A stretch of DNA of 47,192 nt from Streptomyces sp. JJ66 (GTDB taxonomy: Bacteria > Actinomycetota > Actinomycetes > Streptomycetales > Streptomycetaceae). Of the stretch, positions 42,174-47,192 are shown piece by piece. Where the stretch lies: contig NZ_JAEVFI010000039.1 in the NCBI RefSeq assembly GCF_019303495.1, positions 1 through 47,192 of the forward strand, written 5' to 3'. Position 1 is the first letter of the stretch. Every line of letters begins with the position of its first letter. Below the pieces are notes generated by a model. It did no database searches, was not told the DNA's origin, and was given only the letters and a program-made list of their open reading frames with translations. The translations under genes were made by a program, and so were the position numbers.

Positions 42174-43001
42174 CTAGCTGTAGTGATCCGGAGCGTGGTG
42201 CGCGCGGGCGGCTGATCGGCGGGTGGCCGCGCGGTTGACCAGGTGGGCGGCGAGGAAACCGAGCGAGTTCAGCGCCGTGTGGGCCAGCGCCGGGGCCAGC
42301 AGGCTGCCACTGCGCCGCCGCAGCAGGCCGAACCCGACACCCGCGACCGTGGTGACGGCGACGTTGCCCGCCACCGTGGCGAGCCGTCCGGGACCGGAAC
42401 GCGGGTCGTCGCCGGTGCCCGTGGCGCGCCGGGTGGTGGTGGCGTGCCCGGAGTCGGTGGCGGGACGGGGGACGCCGCCCGCGTTCAAGCCCGCCGCGCT
42501 CGCGCGAGCCAGCGCCGGATTCGCCTCCGCCAGCGCTACGGACGGCATCACGTGCCACAGCCCGAACAGGGTGGCGGCCATCGCGTCCGCCCGCCGTCGG
42601 CCGTAACGGGGTGCGAGCAGGGTGGGCAGCACGCCCCGGAAGGCCCACTCCTCCAGCAACACCGTGCCCAGCGGCACGTCCACGAGCGCCTGCCGCAGCA
42701 CACCGGGGAGCGTGGGCTCCGCCCGGCGGTCGGCGAACAGGCGGCGCGTTCGGGGGAGCGCGGCGCCCACCGCGTAGACGCAGGCCACCGCCACGCCCGA
42801 CACCGCGCCGTACCGCACGCCACGCCGCGCCTGCGGTACGCCCAACCCCACCTGCGCCCGCGTCAACCCCGCCCGCCGGGCCACCCCGGCCAGCGCCACG
42901 GTGGCCACCACCGACACCGCGATCCCCGGCGCTGGCCCCACTCGCGGCTTCACCACCTGCGCGGCTCCCAGGACCGCCACCGCCACCCGCACGCCTGCCA
43001 T
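42174..43001 (-). CDS. CPBP-family intramembrane metalloprotease
   Basis: 275 residues from ATG 43001. Multi-pass membrane protein with the Abi/CAAX-protease signature: EEWAFR (Glu117, Glu118, Arg122), FGLWH (His150) and HTALN (His241, Asn245). Between the last two, residues 170-205 are a hydrophilic Thr/Arg/Gly-rich insertion. Such proteases cut prenylated or signal peptides within membranes; in bacteria some give bacteriocin immunity. No partner is visible next to it. Convergent with the hydrolase gene. Confidence 0.9.
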   Translation of the reverse strand: MAGVRVAVAVLGAAQVVKPRVGPAPGIAVSVVATVALAGVARRAGLTRAQVGLGVPQARRGVRYGAVSGVAVACVYAVGAALPRTRRLFADRRAEPTLPGVLRQALVDVPLGTVLLEEWAFRGVLPTLLAPRYGRRRADAMAATLFGLWHVMPSVALAEANPALARASAAGLNAGGVPRPATDSGHATTTRRATGTGDDPRSGPGRLATVAGNVAVTTVAGVGFGLLRRRSGSLLAPALAHTALNSLGFLAAHLVNRAATRRSAARAHHAPDHYS

Positions 43002-43120
43002 GCGGTGACCCTCTCACGTCCGCACCCGCCCGATCCCGCGCACCCGGCGCCGCTCCCCACGGGCTGGTGCGGGGAGCGGCGTCGGTGTGAGGGATTCGCC
43101 TCCTTAATCCGTGCCGTGAC

Positions 43121-43582
43121 TCATGTGGCTCGCTTGACGCGCATCGCCGCCACCGCGCACGCGATGCCCAGGCAGAAGGCGAGCACGCCGAGAATGATGT
43201 TGTTCCAGATGACGCCCGCGTCGGGGCTGGTACCGACGATCCACGGCGAGATGAACAGCCACACGCCGATGGCGCTGATGGCCCAGCTCATCCCGTACAT
43301 CCGCTCGGGAGCCATCGTGAAGCCCAGAGCCATCAGGCCCAGGGCCACACCGATAATCAGGTTGTGGGTGGCCAGCGCGGCCTGGTTGCCGGAGAAGTTC
43401 ACCACCCACGGGGAGACGGCGCAGTACAGACCGAGCAGGAACACCGGCCCGTCGACAAACGCCACGTCCTTGCCGCCGAGCATGCGCTCGTAACGCTCCC
43501 GCATCTCGGAGACATCGGGGTGACCTGCCAGATCTTCCCTGCGGTGGGAGACGCCTTCTCTACGGTGTGAGACGTCGGCCAT
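43121..43582 (-). CDS. SPW-repeat membrane protein
   Basis: 153 residues from ATG 43582 with AAGGGGG upstream. The hydrophilic N-terminus contains a short tandem repeat 'VSHRREGVSHRRED'. Four membrane helices follow, with the two family motifs 'AVSPWVVNFSGN' and 'FISPWIVGTS'. SPW proteins occur in many actinobacteria, often with stress-induced genes; function unknown. Confidence 0.92.
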   Translation of the reverse strand: MADVSHRREGVSHRREDLAGHPDVSEMRERYERMLGGKDVAFVDGPVFLLGLYCAVSPWVVNFSGNQAALATHNLIIGVALGLMALGFTMAPERMYGMSWAISAIGVWLFISPWIVGTSPDAGVIWNNIILGVLAFCLGIACAVAAMRVKRAT

Positions 43583-43884
43583 GCGACTCGCCCCCTTAGG
43601 ACTCGGCTACAGCAGGCCTGATCGCCACTTTCATTGTGCGCCTGTATGCCCCAAAGCGACAGATAAAGAGCATAACGTCTCGTACCCGTCCAGTAGGCAG
43701 GGAGAAGTTACTTGCCCTGGCCAGCCCCTGGCGGGCCGATAAGACTGCTTGCGGTGGCATAGAGCCACACCGGCCCGTCACCGCGCAGAGGGGGTCTTCG
43801 CCGCCCACGGTGCGCCCCGGCCAAGTGCACCGAGCGGACGGTCCGGGAGGCTCTTCACGCGGCGAGCTGGCGCGGGCGCTGGCG
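43583..43884. other. Intergenic region, no gene seen
   Basis: 302 bp between the SPW gene start and the exporter stop. The AT-richer part (43620-43700) probably carries the SPW promoter on the minus strand, but no convincing boxes could be placed. A 70-codon minus-strand frame here lacks a ribosome site and was not accepted. Confidence 0.4.
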
Positions 43885-45054
43885 TCACGCCGTCAGCAGG
43901 ACGCCCGCGTACGCGCCGCCCGCGATGACGGCCCAGGCGGCGGCGCCGAGGGCGGCGAGGCGCCAGCCGGTGCGGGCGAGCGAGGGCAGGTGGACGCCGG
44001 TGCCGAGCCCGAACAGGGCCGCCGCCAGCAGCACTTCGCGCAACCCGGCGGCGGTTTCCAGCAGCCCTGGGGGCAGCAGACCGGTACTGCGGACGGCGGC
44101 CAGGGCGAGGAACCCGGCCACGAACAGCGGCACCAGCGGCGGACGCCGGCCCGTGGTGCCGTGGGTGTCGTCGCCCGCACCGTGCTCCCGCCGCCGCCAA
44201 GCCGACACGCCCACCGCCGCCACCATCGCGGCCAGCGGCGCCAGCAGCACCACCCGCATCAGTTTCACCAGCACGGCGTCGGCCAGCGCCGCGTCACCGG
44301 CGGTCTGCGCGGTGGCCACCACCTGGCCGACGTCGTGGACGCTCGCGCCCACCCAGCGGCCGAACGCGGCGTCCGTCAGCCCCAGTGGCCCGTGCAGCAG
44401 CGGCAGGACGGCGATCGCGAGCGTGCCGCACAGCGTCACCAGCGCGACGGAGGCGGCCACGTCCCGCTCGGCACTGCGCCGCCCCTCGCTGACCGCCGCG
44501 ATGGCCGAGGCCCCGCAGACCGCGTAGCCGGTGGCGACGAGCAGCGGCTGGTCACCGGGCAGGCCGAGCCGCCGGCCCAGCCACAGGGTGCCGCCGAACG
44601 TCGCGGCCACGACCGCGAGGACCATCGTCACCGTCGCCCAGCCGAGCCCGAGCACCGCGCCCAGGCTGAGTTCGAGCCCGAGCAGCACCACCCCGGCGCG
44701 CAGCAGCCGCCGCCCGGCCAGCGTCAGCCCGGCACGCCCCCGGGACCGCGCGAACCCCCGCGACCACGGCAGGTGCGCGGCGCCGACGCCCAGCACGAGC
44801 GCCGCCGTCAGCACCGGCACGGCCGGGAGCAGCAGGTGCACCCCCCACGCCGCGACGACCCCGCCCGCGACGAGCCCGAGCCCCGGCAGCGGCCCCGCCC
44901 CGCCGCGCCGCCCCCCGGGACGCGGGCGCACGCGGCCTCCCGCTGCCCGCCCGGACTCCGCACCTGGGGCTACCGGCTGCTGGGCCGGGGAACGCCGGGC
45001 CACCGGTCGCCGCTCGCCTGTTCCGTCACCGGGGCGGGAACCGAGGACCGCCAT
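43885..45054 (-). CDS. YeiH/UPF0324-family putative sulfate/sulfite exporter
   Basis: 389 residues from ATG 45054, which shares one base with the stop of the dioxygenase-like gene (TGATG), so the two are coupled. About nine membrane helices; family segments 'GLGLVAGGVVAAWGVHLLLP', 'GVVLLGLELSLGAVLGLGW', 'GYAVCGASAIAAVSEGRRSA' and 'WVGASVHDVGQVVATAQTAG' are typical of YeiH. The family is annotated as sulfate exporter. Placed after a cysteine-dioxygenase-like gene, it could remove sulfite/sulfate made from cysteine. The N-terminal 45 residues are disordered. Confidence 0.9.
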   Translation of the reverse strand: MAVLGSRPGDGTGERRPVARRSPAQQPVAPGAESGRAAGGRVRPRPGGRRGGAGPLPGLGLVAGGVVAAWGVHLLLPAVPVLTAALVLGVGAAHLPWSRGFARSRGRAGLTLAGRRLLRAGVVLLGLELSLGAVLGLGWATVTMVLAVVAATFGGTLWLGRRLGLPGDQPLLVATGYAVCGASAIAAVSEGRRSAERDVAASVALVTLCGTLAIAVLPLLHGPLGLTDAAFGRWVGASVHDVGQVVATAQTAGDAALADAVLVKLMRVVLLAPLAAMVAAVGVSAWRRREHGAGDDTHGTTGRRPPLVPLFVAGFLALAAVRSTGLLPPGLLETAAGLREVLLAAALFGLGTGVHLPSLARTGWRLAALGAAAWAVIAGGAYAGVLLTA

Positions 45055-45677
45055 CAGGCGTCGGCCGGGACGTCGTAGACGCGCCGCACGCTGGAGCCGA
45101 GCCGGGAGACGTCCGCGCCGTAGACGTGCAGGGATATCGCCCGCCGCGTACCGCCGTTGCGCACGCGGTGGATGTCGCCGGGCGGGGCGAAGCCGCACAC
45201 CGCGCCGGGGGCGTTCACCACGTCCTCGGTGGCCACCAGCCGGGCGCGCCGCCCGGGTGCGGCGGCGGGCAGCAGCCGGTAGCGCCGCTCGTGCTCCTCG
45301 CCGGTGTGGACGCCGGTGACGCACCACGCGACGTGGTCGTGCACGGGCGTGCACTGGCCGGGCAGCCACACCAGCGCGACGAGGGAGAAGCTGCCGTCGT
45401 CCTCGGCGTGCAGCAGATGCTGGCGGTAGTGGTCGGGGTCGCCCTGGCACTGCGCGGACGTCAGCAGGTCCGCCGCGCCCAGCTGGGGCGTCAGCTTCTT
45501 CCCGACGAGGCGGGCGGTGACGTCCGGCGGCAGGCCGAGGGCCACGACCGCGCGGATTTCCTCGACCAGCGTGGCGAGCCGCCCGGTGACCCGGGGCACG
45601 CGAGCCGTGCCGGAACCGGGGCCAAAAGCCGTGCCGGTACGGGTGTGGGCGGTGGTGGAGCCGGGGGAAGGGGGCAT
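45054..45677 (-). CDS. Cysteine dioxygenase family protein
   Basis: 207 residues from ATG 45677. Cupin with the iron-binding triad His113, His115 ('PVHDHVAWCV') and His170 ('GDIHRV'), and 'ISLHVYG' with the Tyr of the family. Cysteine dioxygenases and 3-mercaptopropionate dioxygenases share these motifs, so the thiol substrate is not certain. The product of cysteine oxidation, cysteine sulfinate, yields sulfite, which fits the coupled exporter. A LysR gene lies 82 bases upstream on the same strand. Confidence 0.9.
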   Translation of the reverse strand: MPPSPGSTTAHTRTGTAFGPGSGTARVPRVTGRLATLVEEIRAVVALGLPPDVTARLVGKKLTPQLGAADLLTSAQCQGDPDHYRQHLLHAEDDGSFSLVALVWLPGQCTPVHDHVAWCVTGVHTGEEHERRYRLLPAAAPGRRARLVATEDVVNAPGAVCGFAPPGDIHRVRNGGTRRAISLHVYGADVSRLGSSVRRVYDVPADA

Positions 45678-45759
45678 GCGGGCAGCGTCACCGCGCCGCG
45701 TCCCGCACGTCCAACGAGGGTTTCTTCACCCATCCCAAACCCCGCTGATGGCCGCGCGG

Positions 45760-46665
45760 TCAGCAGCCGACGCGGTTCTCCGCCACCGTCCGCAGCTCCC
45801 GCAGCACCAGTGCCGTCGCCGGAGTCTCCAGGTGCTCGCGCAGCACGTAGGCGGAGATGTGACGGCGCGAGGCGGGGTCCAGCGCGCGGCCCACCACCTT
45901 GCGGTGCACCAGGAAGGACAGCACGAGCCCCGGCATCATCGCGATGCCGAGACCCTCGGCCACCAGGCTCTGCACCACCAGGTTGTCGTCCGTGGCGAAC
46001 GCGATGTCCGGGGCGAAGCCCAGCTCGGCGCACTCGTGCAGGAAGTTGGCGCGGCAGCGCAGGCATCCGGCGATCCACCGGGCGTCGGACAGCTCCGCCA
46101 GGCGCACGGCGCGGCGCCTGGCCATCGGATGCTCAGCGGGCAGCAGGACCGTCAACTGGTCCTCCAGCAAGGGGGTCTCCACCAGCTCCGGCGGCACCTG
46201 TTCGCGCAGCCCCGGGTAGGTGAACGCGAGGGAGATGTCGGCCTCGCCGCGCACCACGCGGTGCAGCGAGTCGGGCGGTTCGCTCTCCTGCAACTCCACG
46301 CGTACCCCCGCGTGCCCGCTCGCCAGCCGGGCCAGTGTCTCCGGCACCAGCGTCGCGCTCGCGCTCGGGAACGCGCAGACCCGTACGCGGCCGGTCCGCA
46401 GGCGGCGCAGCGCGGTGAGCTGCTGCTGCGCGACGGTCATGCTGTCCAGGATCGACCCGGCGTGCCGGGCCAGCGCCTCGCCCGCCTCCGTCAGCCGCAT
46501 ACGGCGTCCGGCGCGCACGAACAGCGGCGCGCCCACGCCGCGCTCCAGCGCCCTGATCTGCTGGGTGATCGCGGGCTGGGTGTAGCCCAGCGCCCGGGCC
46601 GCCGCCGTGTAGGAGCCGGTTCGGACGACCTCGTGGAACGTCCGGAGGTGCCGCGATTCGAACAT
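45760..46665 (-). CDS. LysR-family transcriptional regulator
   Basis: 301 residues from ATG 46665, which opens 'MFESRHLRTFHEVVRTGSYT'; a GTG at 46695 would add ten residues and neither start has a clear ribosome site. N-terminal winged helix ('AARALGYTQPAITQQIRALE'), then the two-part effector domain ending near 'GLGIAMMPGLVLSFLVHRKV'. A cysteine pair 'GCLRCRAN' lies in the effector domain. It is in the same direction as the dioxygenase-like and exporter genes and may be co-transcribed, so it probably controls sulfur metabolism here; that is inferred. Confidence 0.92.
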   Translation of the reverse strand: MFESRHLRTFHEVVRTGSYTAAARALGYTQPAITQQIRALERGVGAPLFVRAGRRMRLTEAGEALARHAGSILDSMTVAQQQLTALRRLRTGRVRVCAFPSASATLVPETLARLASGHAGVRVELQESEPPDSLHRVVRGEADISLAFTYPGLREQVPPELVETPLLEDQLTVLLPAEHPMARRRAVRLAELSDARWIAGCLRCRANFLHECAELGFAPDIAFATDDNLVVQSLVAEGLGIAMMPGLVLSFLVHRKVVGRALDPASRRHISAYVLREHLETPATALVLRELRTVAENRVGC

Positions 46666-46788
46666 GGGCGAACGATAAGCGGAACTTGGGTGCACCGAAC
46701 CGGCGGAATCCGGCCAACGGACGGACTGCGCCAGGAGCGAAACCGCCCTCCGTTCCTCACCTGTGGCCGAGCGCGGCTACCGGGTCTA

Positions 46789-46827
46789 TTCGCAGTGCAC
46801 CGGGCTTCAGCCCGGTGGTGAAGCGAA
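46789..46827. repeat. IS200/IS605 end hairpin
   Basis: CACCGGGC-TTCA-GCCCGGTG (46798-46817), flanked by outer arms TTCGC (46789-46793) and GCGAA (46823-46827). It lies 62 bases beyond the stop of tnpA, where an end hairpin recognised by the transposase is expected. Stem length and TTCA loop are the same as in the hairpin at 23419-23438. Confidence 0.65.
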
Positions 46828-46888
46828 TCTGAGAACTGCTTTGACCTCGGCTGTGTGCACCGATCCGGGCTGTTCACCTCAGCCCAGG

Positions 46889-47192
46889 TCAAAGCGGCCG
46901 GTGTTGCTGCTCGATGTACTGCTTCACGGTGCTGAGTGGTGCGCCGCCGGCGGACCCGGCGAAGTATGAGCCGGACCAGAGTCGTTGTGCCCGCCAGTAG
47001 TGGCGGGCGAGGTCGGGGAACTCTTGGCGCAGCCGCCGGGAAGAGACGCCCTTGAGGCTGTTGACCAGCCTGGACACGGCCACCTTCGGCGGGAAGTTCA
47101 CGAGTAGATGGACGTGGCTGTTTCCACCGTTGAACTCGACCAGCTCGGCCTCGAAGTCCTCGCACACGGCCCGCATGATCTCCTCGCACCGC
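46889..47192 (-). CDS. tnpA: IS200/IS605 transposase TnpA, N-terminus outside window
   Basis: Open on the minus strand from the window edge to a TGA at 46889. Contains the HUH motif 'NSHVHLLVNFPP' and, near the C-terminus, 'TVKQYIEQQHRP' with the catalytic Tyr, so it is a Y1 single-strand DNA transposase. 'SLKGVSSRRLRQEF' and 'LWSGSYFAGSAGG' are the normal middle of streptomycete copies. The visible part is about 100 of the usual 130-150 residues and is intact. The upstream end and any tnpB lie beyond the window. Confidence 0.93.
   Translation of the reverse strand, partial: RCEEIMRAVCEDFEAELVEFNGGNSHVHLLVNFPPKVAVSRLVNSLKGVSSRRLRQEFPDLARHYWRAQRLWSGSYFAGSAGGAPLSTVKQYIEQQHRPL

Noticed and set aside
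43596..43808. 70-codon minus-strand frame upstream of the SPW gene
   Set aside because: No ribosome site, no recognisable features, and it covers the region where the SPW promoter must be.

Overview
High-GC DNA with GTG starts, strong AGGAGG-type ribosome binding sites and typical actinomycete families indicates a Streptomyces chromosome. The block TPR-regulator / lipB / lipA / small ORF / DUF4191 protein / RDD protein / glnA (about 18.4-26.1 kb) is the conserved core arrangement I know from Streptomyces coelicolor. The flanks look like accessory DNA.

Layout. 0-1.1 kb: LacI/MalR-type regulator cut by the window edge. 1.4-1.8 kb: small membrane protein. 2.0-6.1 kb: accessory cassette with a 35-aa cationic peptide, a protein-isoaspartate-methyltransferase (PIMT) homologue, a 77-aa protein, a DUF6879 protein, an Scr1-type XRE regulator and a second PIMT homologue; the first two genes look like an imiditide-type RiPP locus. 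6.15-7.9 kb: phosphoribosyltransferase and alpha/beta hydrolase. 8.0-12.9 kb: secreted alpha-amylase and lipoprotein pullulanase. 13.1-13.7 kb: VapBC-type toxin-antitoxin. 13.8-17.8 kb: large membrane protein divergent from a PepSY membrane protein. 17.9-26.1 kb: CHMI, NsdA-like regulator, lipoate genes, glnA with a GlnR box. 26.2-30.5 kb: long-form GAPDH, SAM methyltransferase, CbiZ, lipoprotein. 30.7-39.6 kb: a compact biosynthetic cluster (methyltransferase; one 2229-aa FAAL-ACP-Cy-A(Ox)-PCP synthetase; type II thioesterase). 39.7-43.6 kb: ECF sigma factor with partner, hydrolase, CPBP protease, SPW membrane protein. 43.9-46.7 kb: LysR / cysteine-dioxygenase-like / YeiH-type exporter. 46.8 kb to the end: IS200-type element.

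The two observations I rate highest are the single-protein lipo-azole synthetase, predicted to make a 2-alkyl thiazoline/thiazole (or oxazole) acid from a fatty acid and one amino acid, and the minimal peptide-plus-PIMT locus. Mobile DNA is visible in three forms: a 194-bp MITE-like element between synthetase and thioesterase, a shrunken IS200/IS605 derivative with a TnpB C-terminal remnant at 23.4-23.7 kb, and a tnpA at the right edge. A single type I-E-like CRISPR repeat unit lies at 41.3 kb.

All calls come from reading sequence and translations by eye; family names are from recognition, not from database searches.
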